A stretch of DNA of 64,000 nt, taken from positions 434,001 to 498,000 of the forward strand of contig NZ_WUFT01000001.1 of NCBI RefSeq assembly GCF_010668805.1, written 5' to 3'. Every line of letters begins with the position of its first letter. The stretch's first letter is position 1. A program made the translations under genes and the position numbers. Shown in pieces: positions 43,989 to 52,635 of the stretch. The notes below the pieces were generated by a model that made no database searches, was not told where the DNA came from, and saw nothing but the letters and a program-made list of their open reading frames with translations. Origin of the DNA: Rhizobium phaseoli. GTDB lineage: Bacteria; Pseudomonadota; Alphaproteobacteria; Rhizobiales; Rhizobiaceae.

Positions 43989-44532
43989 AGCCGACCCCAA
44001 ATGATGACCACCCCTGCCGGGCGGTTTCTGTCACGACCCCGTTCGAATGCGCACCATACTGTGAAATCGTTGCCAGAGGCTTTCGATCCGCCCCTATGGC
44101 GATTGAGATCGAAAGCGGACGATTCGGCAGGTGCGACGATCGATCTGTCCCGCATAATCCGGCTTTTTTCAGATTGCGTGACAGGCGGGGGTAAAAAGTG
44201 GAGAAAGCCTGGCGGCATAGTGCCGCCAGGCTCGGATTGCTGACAAAGTCCAGCCGACTCTTTGGGTTCGCGCCACAATCCTCGGCCTTGAGCCGAGGAT
44301 CCATGCCGCGGCTGTTGGCGGATGCCGTGTGGATGCTCGGCTCAAGGCCGAGCATGACGGAGGGCGGGCGGGCACAAGGGACTGTTCACGGCTCAGAGCC
44401 CGGTTCTGGAATGCCATCCACCAACTGAACCAGCCCGTGCGGGTCACGGTCTAATCCGACTTGGCGACGGAGTAACCGCTTTCTCCTAACCTTTCAGCCA
44501 ATGCGGATAAAGACCGTCCGCCGCGGCGCCTC
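43989..44532. repeat. gene-free gap with double-palindrome element D3 (44277-44362)
   Basis: Element D3 has hairpins TCCTCGGC/GCCGAGGA with loop CTTGA at 44279-44299 and GCTCGGC/GCCGAGC with loop TCAAG near 44335-44353, with a trailing TGACGGAGG. It resembles D2 at 34.8 kb in layout. The left 280 bases should contain the promoter of the exporter gene; no further gene is supported. Confidence 0.7.
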
Positions 44533-47500
44533 TCAGATCGCCTTGGCCCCCTGCTTGTTGCGTTCGAGCAGTGCCTTGACGGTTGCGTCTGTCACCTTGC
44601 CGTCCGGCTCCTGGCCGACCGACTTCTGGAAGTTTTTGATCGCGGTCACGGTCTTTGCGCCCATTTCGCCATCGGGTGAGCCGGCGTCGAAACCGTTATT
44701 GTTGAGGATCGCCTGGATATTGCGGATCGCCTTCTTCATGTCGACGGTCGCCGTCTTGAGGCCGGTGCCGGCCCATTCGTCGGGAATGTCGATGGCGTTG
44801 GTGCGATGGTCGACCGGCTCCGGCTTCCAGAGATCGGCCTTGGCGCGCGCCCGCTCGAGTTGGTCCGGCTTCATGGCTTTGGCCACTTCGTCGCGTTTCT
44901 GCGCCGCGTCCTTGTCGCCGGCCTTGGCGGCGATCGAAAACCATTTGTAGGATTCTTCGATATCCGCCGGAACCCCGTTGCCCCTCGCGCAAAGGATCGC
45001 CAGGTTGAACTGGCTGTCGGTGATGCCGAGGTTGGCGGCCTTGGTGAACCATGAGGCGGCCGTCGCATAATCCTGCTGGCCGAGCGCGCCGGAGGCGTAG
45101 AGCACGGCGAGATTGTGCATGGCGCTGGCATTGCCCTGGCTTGCCGCCTGCTCGTAGAAGCCCTTCGCCTTCGCGATGTCGCGTTCGACGCCGTTGCCCT
45201 TCTCGTACATGCTGCCGAGCCGGTATTGCGCCGGCGCAAAGCCCTTGTCGGCCGAAAGCTGATACCAGCCTGCGGCCTGCTTCTGATCGACGGTGATGCC
45301 GTTGCGGCCGTCGGAATAACGCGCGCCGATCTCAAACAGGGCCAAGACATCGCCGGTTCGCGCCGCATCGGCAAGCGATTTCGGCTGGATGGTATCGGGA
45401 ATGGTGATGGCGGACTGCGGTGCCGATGCGGCCGGCGTGTTTGCAACGAAGCCCGATGTCTCCTGCGCAGCACCCGACGGGGCGGCAGGCGCAAATGTCG
45501 CGGCGTCTTCGCCGTCGAGCGGTGCGGCATCGGTCAGATGATCGCCGGCAACTGGCGGGGTCGTCTCCGGCGCAGCCTGTTCGGCGGCCGGGGGCGTCGC
45601 CAGCGCTGTCGGAGCGGCCGTTTCTGCAGCGTTGGTGTCCGGCTGGGCGGATGTTGCCTCAGGCACGGCCGGCGGCGGATTCTCCGTCGCGCCGGTCAGC
45701 GCCGAGACTTCGGCTGGCGCCTGCGGGGCGCTCTCGCCGCTCGTCAGCGTCCGGGCAAGCGGGAAGGCCATGATCGCCAGCAGCACGGCGCCGACGGCCA
45801 GCAGGATCGGCCGGCGGTAGCGCGAAAAGGCGCTGGTCTTGCCCGTCTTGTCAGACCCATCGGTCTTGCCAGCCTTGTCGACGCTTGCGCCCTTCTTCTC
45901 GGCCTTGCCAGCTTGTTTCGGATTGGCGTCCACTTCCATGGCGGCGGCCTGCGCCGCACGGCGCGCGGCTGCGATATAATCGGCGCGATCGGTTTCGGCG
46001 GCAGGTTTGCCGCGTGCAGCGCTTTGGCTGGCGCGGACGCGTTCGAGGATCTTCTTCACGTCCGGTGCGCCCGAGCCCGGCTCGAGCAGTTCGTTTGCGG
46101 CATCCGTCGGCACCACGTCGGTCGGATCGATCGATGGCGCGGGGTCGATCATCGGGCGTTCGGTTGCCCGGCTCTCGGCTTTCTTGCCGGGCAGCAGCCG
46201 CTTGCCGAGGCTGGCGAGCAGGCTGGCCTTGGCCGGCGCCGATGCGTGCGTCGCAGCCTCCTGCGGCCTGGTCGCGGCTTCGATGGCGATCGTGCTCGTT
46301 CCGCTCATGGCATTGGCTTGCGCCGGGGCGGCAATTTCGGCTGTAACCTCGGCCGTGCGGATGACAGGAGAGGCCTTTGCTGTGAGGGCAGCGGCCGATG
46401 TCCTCTCCATCTCGGCCTCGGCCACCATCAGCGCGTAGGGATCGACATCGAAGTCGACATCGGCCACCGGCATCTGCGCACTCAACCGCCCGCCGCGCTC
46501 TTCCATGCCGTCGAGGCGGTCGGCGATATGCACCAGCGTCTCGTGCAGCGCCTTGAACGTCTTGTGCGTGCGCTCCTCGCTGTCGCGGCTGATATCCTCA
46601 AGGTGACGCAGATCCTCGGCCAGAGCCGTCAGCGCCGACATGTCGGCAGCGGGAACAGTGCCCTGCGGGCCGCCATGGCGCGAATAGGCCTCGACCACGG
46701 CTTCTGCCGCCTGGCGTGCTGCCTCGATGATATATTCGTCGCTGGTCGCCATATAGTCTTCGATCGCGCCCATGCGGCGATCGAATTCGGCAGGGATCGC
46801 GGCGCTTTCGCGCGGCGCGTTCATCAGTGCCGAAAGATTGGCGATCTGGTCTTCAAGGTTCTTCAGCGCATGTGGATCGGTCGGCGCTGCCGATGTGCTC
46901 TCTTCCAGCCGGGCGGCAATGTCGCTCAGCCGTCCTTCGAGACGCAGGAAGGCACCGTCATCGACCGCGGCGGCCGGTGCGGGCTGTTGATAGGCCATCT
47001 CGTCGATGCGCCGGGCGAGATGATCGAGCCGCTGCGCCAAGACGTCGTTGACCGCGCCGTTCTCAAGCGCATCGATCTTGCGGGAAATGTCGGAAAGCGC
47101 GCCGGTGAGATCGGGCTGCGTCGTCGTCTGCGTGCGCTCCAGGAGATAGGAAAGATGCTCCAGCCGTTCGTCGAGCCGTGACGTCGCTTCCGCCTTCGTC
47201 AGCTCTTCGACCCGTCCCGTCAGCGCCTCTAGTCGCATCGCCAGCTCGTCATCAGGCGTTGCGCGGTTGGCCGCATCATGGCTCATCAGGTCGATCTGAT
47301 CGGCCAGTGCCGAAAGCCGGCCTTCCAGCCGCTGCATCAGCGCCGGATCGTTGGTGGCAGCCGCGCGCCCGCTTGCCGCGATTGCCCGGCTGATCTCGTC
47401 GAGCCGCGTGTCCATGGCGGCGAACTGTTCCGACATGACCCGGTCGTGCGGCTGGATCATGTTGCCGAACTGCTCCATCGCCGTGGCGATGGCGATGAGC

Positions 47501-48315
47501 TTGTCCTCAAGCGCCCGGACCGCCGGGCTTTCGCCCATGCCGCCGATATGGCGCTTGATGTCGTCGAGCCGGTAGGCGAGCGAAACCAGCTCTTCCTGCA
47601 GCCCCTCGGTATCGAGCGCCGCAAGCCGGCTCTCGAAGCCGTCCCAGCGGTTTTCCATATGGCGCAGCGAATCCTCGCGCGCCAACCCGTCCATCAGCGA
47701 ACGCAGCTCCTCGAAATCTTCGCGCAGCCCGGTCGCCTCCGGGCCGCTCGAACGGCCGGTCAGCTGAGTGATGCTCTGGGCAAGGCGGCCCATATCGGCG
47801 CGCATGTCGTCGGCGAAGCGGCCGTCTCCGGCATTGGTCTTGATCTCGCGAAGTTCGGCGCGCAGCGCGGTCATCTCGCGGGTGACGCCTTCGGAAATAT
47901 CGCGCTTCAGGTCCTGGCGCAGGTTGACGAGCGCCTGGGCGATCTCGGTCATCGTGTCGTCGCCCGCACGGAAGGCGGGTGCGGGTTGTGGTGCGGCGGC
48001 GCGCGGCGCGGGTTCGCGCAACTGCGGGGCCGGCTCGCGTGTGTAGGCTCGCTCGCGGCCCGCTTCAAGCGCGCGCTGACGCTGGCGGATTTCGGAAAGC
48101 GGATCCGGCCGCGGCTCGAGCGGCGCCCTTGCCGGGCGCGGAGCATTGGAGGCCGGGTAGGGTTCGCGCTCGGCCGGTGCCGTGCGCGGCCGCTGTTCGC
48201 GCCCGCTGCCCATCAGCCCTTCGATGCGTGCCTCCAGCCCTTCGATCGTGCGGTTCAGCGCATCGAGCGAGGTCCTGTCGGACTGTCGGGAAGGATTTGA
48301 TCGCGATCCGTTCAT
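44533..48315 (-). CDS. podJ: polar localization factor PodJ-like protein
   Basis: PodJ organises the new pole in alphaproteobacteria. The 1260-residue protein has a long cytoplasmic region (1-830) rich in coiled-coil heptads, one membrane segment at about 836-853 (LLAVGAVLLAIMAF) and a Pro/Ala-rich periplasmic linker. Sel1/TPR repeats (about 985-1140, such as WYQLSADKGFAPAQYRLGSM) and a C-terminal peptidoglycan-binding domain (about 1193-1255) follow. This order matches Caulobacter PodJ, and the neighbouring fatty-acid operon matches the S. meliloti podJ1 locus as I recall it. The start at 48315 (MNGSRSNP) is chosen over GTG 48393. Confidence 0.9.
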   Translation of the reverse strand: MNGSRSNPSRQSDRTSLDALNRTIEGLEARIEGLMGSGREQRPRTAPAEREPYPASNAPRPARAPLEPRPDPLSEIRQRQRALEAGRERAYTREPAPQLREPAPRAAAPQPAPAFRAGDDTMTEIAQALVNLRQDLKRDISEGVTREMTALRAELREIKTNAGDGRFADDMRADMGRLAQSITQLTGRSSGPEATGLREDFEELRSLMDGLAREDSLRHMENRWDGFESRLAALDTEGLQEELVSLAYRLDDIKRHIGGMGESPAVRALEDKLIAIATAMEQFGNMIQPHDRVMSEQFAAMDTRLDEISRAIAASGRAAATNDPALMQRLEGRLSALADQIDLMSHDAANRATPDDELAMRLEALTGRVEELTKAEATSRLDERLEHLSYLLERTQTTTQPDLTGALSDISRKIDALENGAVNDVLAQRLDHLARRIDEMAYQQPAPAAAVDDGAFLRLEGRLSDIAARLEESTSAAPTDPHALKNLEDQIANLSALMNAPRESAAIPAEFDRRMGAIEDYMATSDEYIIEAARQAAEAVVEAYSRHGGPQGTVPAADMSALTALAEDLRHLEDISRDSEERTHKTFKALHETLVHIADRLDGMEERGGRLSAQMPVADVDFDVDPYALMVAEAEMERTSAAALTAKASPVIRTAEVTAEIAAPAQANAMSGTSTIAIEAATRPQEAATHASAPAKASLLASLGKRLLPGKKAESRATERPMIDPAPSIDPTDVVPTDAANELLEPGSGAPDVKKILERVRASQSAARGKPAAETDRADYIAAARRAAQAAAMEVDANPKQAGKAEKKGASVDKAGKTDGSDKTGKTSAFSRYRRPILLAVGAVLLAIMAFPLARTLTSGESAPQAPAEVSALTGATENPPPAVPEATSAQPDTNAAETAAPTALATPPAAEQAAPETTPPVAGDHLTDAAPLDGEDAATFAPAAPSGAAQETSGFVANTPAASAPQSAITIPDTIQPKSLADAARTGDVLALFEIGARYSDGRNGITVDQKQAAGWYQLSADKGFAPAQYRLGSMYEKGNGVERDIAKAKGFYEQAASQGNASAMHNLAVLYASGALGQQDYATAASWFTKAANLGITDSQFNLAILCARGNGVPADIEESYKWFSIAAKAGDKDAAQKRDEVAKAMKPDQLERARAKADLWKPEPVDHRTNAIDIPDEWAGTGLKTATVDMKKAIRNIQAILNNNGFDAGSPDGEMGAKTVTAIKNFQKSVGQEPDGKVTDATVKALLERNKQGAKAI

Positions 48316-48645
48316 CTTCTTGCTCGCTTCGACTGCTCGACTCCTCGTCAGAGCTCGATCCGTGGCTTTTCCGTCTGTGGCCGGCGTCTTCACGCCGACC
48401 GGAGCACATCATTCATAAGAGGTTAGTCAATTAGACTTTCCTCAAGCTGGACGATGTAGCGGCATCCCTGGGAAACGCGAGATTGGGAAAAGGAATGCGG
48501 ATTGCTACTGCTCAATCCGCACCTTTCACGAAACGTGGTAAACAAGCCGTTAATGTCGATGAGAATTTTTTAACGTTTGTGTTCCAAACGCCGTCTTAGG
48601 CGGCAATTGCCCGTGAATTCGTCAGATCGAATGGCGGTGGGGCGC
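48316..48645. promoter_or_regulatory. podJ promoter region
   Basis: This AT-richer stretch upstream of podJ holds an inverted repeat CGTTAA/TTAACG (48548-48553 and 48570-48575) that carries two TTAA cores, as in CtrA half-sites, though the spacing is not the standard seven bases. No gene is seen. Any role in cell-cycle control is a guess. Confidence 0.3.
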
Positions 48646-49011
48646 CTAGGTCGGCCGCTTATATTGCAGCTCGATCTTCACGCCTTCGGGACCATAGACG
48701 AAGACCGGGCCGAGATCGGTGTCGGGAATATCGTAATATTCGTAGCGATAGCCGCTCGCCTTGATGCGCTCCAGCGCTGGGCCGAATTCATAAAGGCTGA
48801 AGGCGACATGATTGAAGATTCCCGGCGGAAAATCGGTGCTGCGCGACGTCAGGCTGAGGTGGATGACCGGGCGTTCGTCCAGATAGAGCCAGTGGCCGGG
48901 CGAGTCGAAGGGTGGCCGATAGCCTTCCTCGACGCCGAGCACGGTTTTGAGGAAGCCGATCATACGAGGGGCATCGCGGGTATCGATGGTGACATGGTCC
49001 AGGCGCGGCAT
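48646..49011 (-). CDS. VOC family protein
   Basis: The 121-residue protein is one VOC (glyoxalase-fold) domain: MPRLDHVTIDTRDAPRMIGF with the N-terminal His ligand, PVIHLSLTSR, IFNHVAFSLYEF and the last ligand in GVKIELQYK. The specific reaction is unknown. GAGGGGAGGACA precedes the ATG. A longer frame extending upstream to 49365 is not coding. It follows the SDR gene in the same direction by 82 bases and may be co-expressed. Confidence 0.87.
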   Translation of the reverse strand: MPRLDHVTIDTRDAPRMIGFLKTVLGVEEGYRPPFDSPGHWLYLDERPVIHLSLTSRSTDFPPGIFNHVAFSLYEFGPALERIKASGYRYEYYDIPDTDLGPVFVYGPEGVKIELQYKRPT

Positions 49012-49093
49012 CGGTGTCCTCCCCTCAGTTCCGGCGACGAAACATAGTCTGTTCATTGTCGCCGCGAAAGCTGCCTTCTCCGCCGAGGGCAGC

Positions 49094-49798
49094 TCAGAAA
49101 TTCTCCGTCCAGGGCCGGACTTCCACTTCCAGCGACCATGCGCTTCGGTGCTGGCGAAGCACGTCGATATAGGTCTGGGCGATCGCCTCCGGCGAGAGCG
49201 TGCCATCCGGCTTCTCCGCCAGGTCCGGCCGCATCTGCGAGCGCACCGCCCCGTCGATGACGAAATGCGCGACATGGATGCCCATCGGCCCGAGTTCACG
49301 GGCCGCGCTCTGGGCAAGGCCGCGCAGCGCAAATTTGCCCATCGCGAAGGGGGCCGATTGCGCATAACCCTTCACGCTCGCCGAAGCGCCGGTGAACAGG
49401 ATGGCGCCGCGGCCGTGCGGTATCATCCGCTGCGCCGCCTGCTGCGCCACCAGAAAACCGCCGAAGGCGGTGGTCGCGATCGCCTTTTCGACATCGGCGG
49501 GATCGAGTTCGGCCAGCGGCCCGCGCAGGCGGGCGCCGGCGTTGAAGATCACCACGTCGGGACCGCCGAGCGCGCCGGCAGCCTCTTCGAACAGCGCCGC
49601 AACGCTTGCCGGCTGCGAGACGTCGGCGGCAAAGGCGCTGGCGCCGGTCTGCTCGATGAGCAGCTGGAGCTTTTCGACATTACGGGCGGCAAGCCCCACC
49701 TTGACGCCGAGCGCCGATAATTGCCGGGCAAGCGACGCACTGATGCCGGAGCCCGCGCCGACGATGAGGGCGCTGCCATAGGGAAAGTCGGTCATCAT
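49094..49798 (-). CDS. atypical SDR (short-chain dehydrogenase fold) protein
   Basis: The 234-residue protein has the SDR cofactor loop GAGSGIS (14-20), the NAG motif (about 86-88) and the Ser near 139. The catalytic Tyr of YxxxK is replaced: the site reads FAMGK (Phe151, Lys155). Classic proton transfer is therefore doubtful. The C-terminal SLEVEVRPWTENF is a conserved tail of this subgroup. The ribosome site GAGGAGGAT precedes two adjacent ATG codons. It lies near the VOC gene and upstream of podJ on the same strand. Confidence 0.85.
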   Translation of the reverse strand: MMTDFPYGSALIVGAGSGISASLARQLSALGVKVGLAARNVEKLQLLIEQTGASAFAADVSQPASVAALFEEAAGALGGPDVVIFNAGARLRGPLAELDPADVEKAIATTAFGGFLVAQQAAQRMIPHGRGAILFTGASASVKGYAQSAPFAMGKFALRGLAQSAARELGPMGIHVAHFVIDGAVRSQMRPDLAEKPDGTLSPEAIAQTYIDVLRQHRSAWSLEVEVRPWTENF

Positions 49799-49850
49799 AT
49801 CCTCCTCGATGAATCGTCCGGAAGACGTAGGAACTCCGAGCGGCCTTCGC

Positions 49851-49985
49851 TACTGCCCGTGCGAATTTCCGTGCGGGTGCGCCGCATCGATCGAATAGGC
49901 GCTGATGCGCGACAGGTGGATGAAGGAAAGGCCAGTCTCCTCCGCCCAGCCGTTGAAGGTGGGATCGAAGTCAAGACCGCGGCGG
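49851..49985 (-). pseudogene. C-terminal remnant of an unidentified gene
   Basis: A minus-strand frame reads GLDFDPTFNGWAEETGL, then FIHLSRISAYSIDAAHPHG, and stops at 49851-49853. The text looks like a conserved protein end, but no start or upstream domain exists; the previous gene ends directly before it. The family is not recognised. Confidence 0.4.
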
Positions 49986-50005
49986 CTCTTTGCGCAGAGG
50001 CGCTA

Positions 50006-50365
50006 CTACGGCTTGTCGATCAAAAGAGGAGCCACCAACGGCTTTGGTTTGTTACCCTTGTAAAACATCAGTCTTGCTAACGAACAGTAGCTCTTCAGAT
50101 CGCCGTTGGCTTCCTTCTCAAGCCGCTTCATTTCTGACCGGAAATAGGGATCAAGGGGCGGAGAGATACCGGTTCCGGACTCATACCCGGCGAAGAAATC
50201 GCCATTTAATTCAAGCTTTCCGCAATACATACCCGCAACGACCGCCCCGGCGGAATAAGATAGGAACTGCTCTTTCGTCAACATGGGATGGGGCGTGGGT
50301 TCCTGGGCAATTACCACAGAACAACTGATCAACAATCCTGTGGCGGCACCAATTACATGTTTCAA
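50006..50365 (-). CDS. small exported protein, unknown function
   Basis: The 119-residue protein has a signal peptide (residues 1-21, ending VVIAQ). A mature part follows with AGAVVAGMYCGKLELNG and a helical C-terminus with Cys, suggesting a disulfide. Its start codon is TTG behind AGGAAATC, since no in-frame ATG is nearby. Base composition is more AT-rich than its neighbours, hinting at recent gain. It lies next to a broken gene remnant. No family recognised. Confidence 0.65.
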   Translation of the reverse strand: MKHVIGAATGLLISCSVVIAQEPTPHPMLTKEQFLSYSAGAVVAGMYCGKLELNGDFFAGYESGTGISPPLDPYFRSEMKRLEKEANGDLKSYCSLARLMFYKGNKPKPLVAPLLIDKP

Positions 50366-50736
50366 ATGCGATTTCCTGAACGCCCTATTTCATTATGCTC
50401 CGGTATAGCAGCTGGCCACCGAGCGATCGAAACCAATTTTTCGCGATGGTTAAGACAGTGCTGCTGACCTACCGCGATGCTACGATTTGCTGCCGCCGGC
50501 CCGAAGAGCTGGCCGCGTGATAGACGCTTCCGCTTATACCCCCCTCTGTGATGGAAAAGGAAGATGAGATGGCGTTTGTTCCTCGCGGCGCTTCGTCGCC
50601 GCGGATTCGTCCTCTCGAATTTTTCAAGAAAAGACGGTGCAACCCCGGAATTTGACGTTTACGCAAACGTCAATATTTTGTAAGACAGTGCCCGAGGCCG
50701 GCGCGACCCGGCAATCGAATGGGAGGAATTTGAGAG
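50366..50736. promoter_or_regulatory. promoter region of the beta-oxidation operon
   Basis: This 371-base gap ends in the operator at 50652-50673 and the acyl-CoA dehydrogenase ribosome site GGGAGGAATTTG. The left part shows no gene or strong repeat. Confidence 0.5.
50652..50673. promoter_or_regulatory. palindromic operator before the beta-oxidation operon
   Basis: Arms TTGACGTTT and AAACGTCAA flank ACGC. It is identical to the site at 2084-2105 except for one central base. It lies 63 bases upstream of the acyl-CoA dehydrogenase start, inside the expected promoter. A LiuR-like regulator is proposed by similarity of site form only. Confidence 0.75.
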
Positions 50737-52533
50737 ATGCCAGTCTACAAGGCCCCGGTGACCGATACGCTCTTCGTCCTGAACGACGTGCTGGGCCTCG
50801 AACGCTACAACAATCTTCCCGGTTTTGCCGACGCGACGCCCGACATGATCGAGGCGATCCTCGGCGAGGCTGGAAGGGTTGCCGAGGAGGCTCTCTTCCC
50901 GGTGAATTATTCCGGCGATCAGGAAGGCTGCCATCGCCACGACGACGCCAGCGTCTCGACGCCGAAGGGCTTCAAGGAGGCTTACAAGGCCTATCGCGAA
51001 GGCGGCTGGATCGGCCTTGCCGTGCCGGAGGAATTCGGCGGGCAGGGGCTTCCCTATACGCTGCATACCGCCGTTGGCGAATATACCTCCGCCGCCAACA
51101 TGTCGCTGATGATGTATCCGGGCCTGACGCAAGGCGCGATCGCCGCGATCCTCGTCCATGGTTCGTCCGAGCAGAAGAGCACCTATCTGCCGAAGATGGT
51201 GGACGGCACGTGGACCGGCACCATGAACCTCACCGAGCCGCATTGCGGCACCGATCTCGGCATGCTGCGCACCAAGGCGGTGCCGCAGGCCGACGGCAGC
51301 TACAGGATCTCAGGCCAGAAGATCTTCATCTCCGCCGGTGAGCACGATCTCGCCGACAATATCGTCCACCTGGTGCTTGCCCGCATCGAAGGCGCGCCCG
51401 AGGGCACCAAGGGCATCTCGCTGTTCATCGTTCCGAAATTCCTGGTCGGCAAGGACGGTGCGCTCGGCGCCCGCAATGCTGTCTCCTGCGGCGCGATCGA
51501 GCACAAGATGGGCATCCACGCCAACGCCACCTGCGTGATGAATTACGACGAGGCGACGGGTTTCCTGATCGGCGTCGAAAACCGCGGCCTCAACGCCATG
51601 TTCGTGATGATGAACGAGGCCCGACTGATGGTCGGCCTGCAGGGCATCGCCATTTCCGAGATCGCCTATCAGAACGCCGCCAATTACGCCCGCGACCGTA
51701 TCCAGGGCCGTTCGCTGTCCGGCCCCAAGGCGCCTGATAAGAAGGCCGATCCGATCATCGTTCATCCCGATATTCGCCGCACCCTGATGACCATCCGCGC
51801 CTTCAACGAGGCTGGCCGCGCCTTCCTGCTGTGGACCGCGCTCAAGTCGGACATTGCCCACCGCGCCACCGACGACAAGGAGCGCCAGACGGCCGACGAT
51901 ATTCTCGGCCTCGTCACCCCGATCCTCAAGGGCGTGATGACCGACAAGGGCTTCGATCATGCCGTCATGGCCCAGCAGGTCTTCGGCGGCCATGGCTATA
52001 TCGAAGAACACGGCATGAGCCAGTATGTGCGCGATGCCCGCATCGCCATGATCTACGAAGGCGCCAACGGCATTCAGGCGCTCGATCTGGTCGGCCGCAA
52101 ACTCGCCCTGAACGGCGGCCGCGCCGCCATGGCGCTGTTCAAGGAGATCGGCGATTTCTGCGAGGAGAATCGGGATAACGAAAAGCTCTCCTTCTTCACC
52201 AAGCATCTGAAGAAGGGCTTGAACGACGTCCAGGGCGCGACCATGTGGTTCATGCAGAACGCCATGGCCAAGCCCGACAATGCCGGCGCCGGCTCCACCG
52301 ATTACATGCACCTCTTCGGCCTCGTCGTTCTCGGCTATATGTGGGCAAAGATGGCGAAAGCCGCCGAGGACGGCCTCGCATCCGGCGACGGAGCCCGCGA
52401 GGATTTCCTGAGGAATAAGCTGATCACGGCGAAATTCTTCATGGAGCGCATCATGCCGGAAACCGCCCTTCGCAAGGCCCGCATCGAAGCCGGCGCCGAC
52501 ACGATGATGGAACTGGCCGCCGAAGCGTTTTGA
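50737..52533 (+). CDS. acyl-CoA dehydrogenase (long form with C-terminal extension)
   Basis: This FAD enzyme performs the first step of beta-oxidation. The 598-residue protein has the N-terminal helical domain and beta-barrel (LTEPHCGTDLG, FISAGEHDL), then the C-terminal helices with VFGGHGYIEEHG and the catalytic-base region MIYEGANGIQALD. An additional C-terminal domain, present in the long acyl-CoA dehydrogenase class, completes it. It is first in a three-gene operon with thiolase and the FadB-like protein, behind the palindromic operator. Chain-length preference cannot be told. Confidence 0.95.
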   Translation: MPVYKAPVTDTLFVLNDVLGLERYNNLPGFADATPDMIEAILGEAGRVAEEALFPVNYSGDQEGCHRHDDASVSTPKGFKEAYKAYREGGWIGLAVPEEFGGQGLPYTLHTAVGEYTSAANMSLMMYPGLTQGAIAAILVHGSSEQKSTYLPKMVDGTWTGTMNLTEPHCGTDLGMLRTKAVPQADGSYRISGQKIFISAGEHDLADNIVHLVLARIEGAPEGTKGISLFIVPKFLVGKDGALGARNAVSCGAIEHKMGIHANATCVMNYDEATGFLIGVENRGLNAMFVMMNEARLMVGLQGIAISEIAYQNAANYARDRIQGRSLSGPKAPDKKADPIIVHPDIRRTLMTIRAFNEAGRAFLLWTALKSDIAHRATDDKERQTADDILGLVTPILKGVMTDKGFDHAVMAQQVFGGHGYIEEHGMSQYVRDARIAMIYEGANGIQALDLVGRKLALNGGRAAMALFKEIGDFCEENRDNEKLSFFTKHLKKGLNDVQGATMWFMQNAMAKPDNAGAGSTDYMHLFGLVVLGYMWAKMAKAAEDGLASGDGAREDFLRNKLITAKFFMERIMPETALRKARIEAGADTMMELAAEAF

Positions 52534-52543
52534 GCTAACGGAC

Positions 52544-52580
52544 TCCCTCCCCCTTGTGGGGAGGGTTGGGGAGGGGTCTT
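52544..52580. repeat. GC-rich palindrome in the acyl-CoA dehydrogenase-thiolase spacer (E1)
   Basis: CCCTCCCCCTTG-type and GGGGAGGG arms pair directly across TTGTG, followed by GGGGAGGGGTC. The same module occurs in the next spacer (53855-53949). Both lie inside a probable operon. Confidence 0.65.
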
Positions 52581-52635
52581 CTCTCCTCCTTCCAAGATTC
52601 GAGGCAAGATAGATTGCCGCCAGGGAGACGAGACA

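Noticed and set aside
42265-44355. A single 696-codon gene covering TIGR02186 and the exporter
   Set aside because: Only the last 266 residues are protein-like; the upstream part is out of frame with the exporter, which has its own clear frame and a coupled stop/start.
45115-47181. 688-codon plus-strand open frame
   Set aside because: Antisense of podJ; arginine- and glycine-rich shadow composition.
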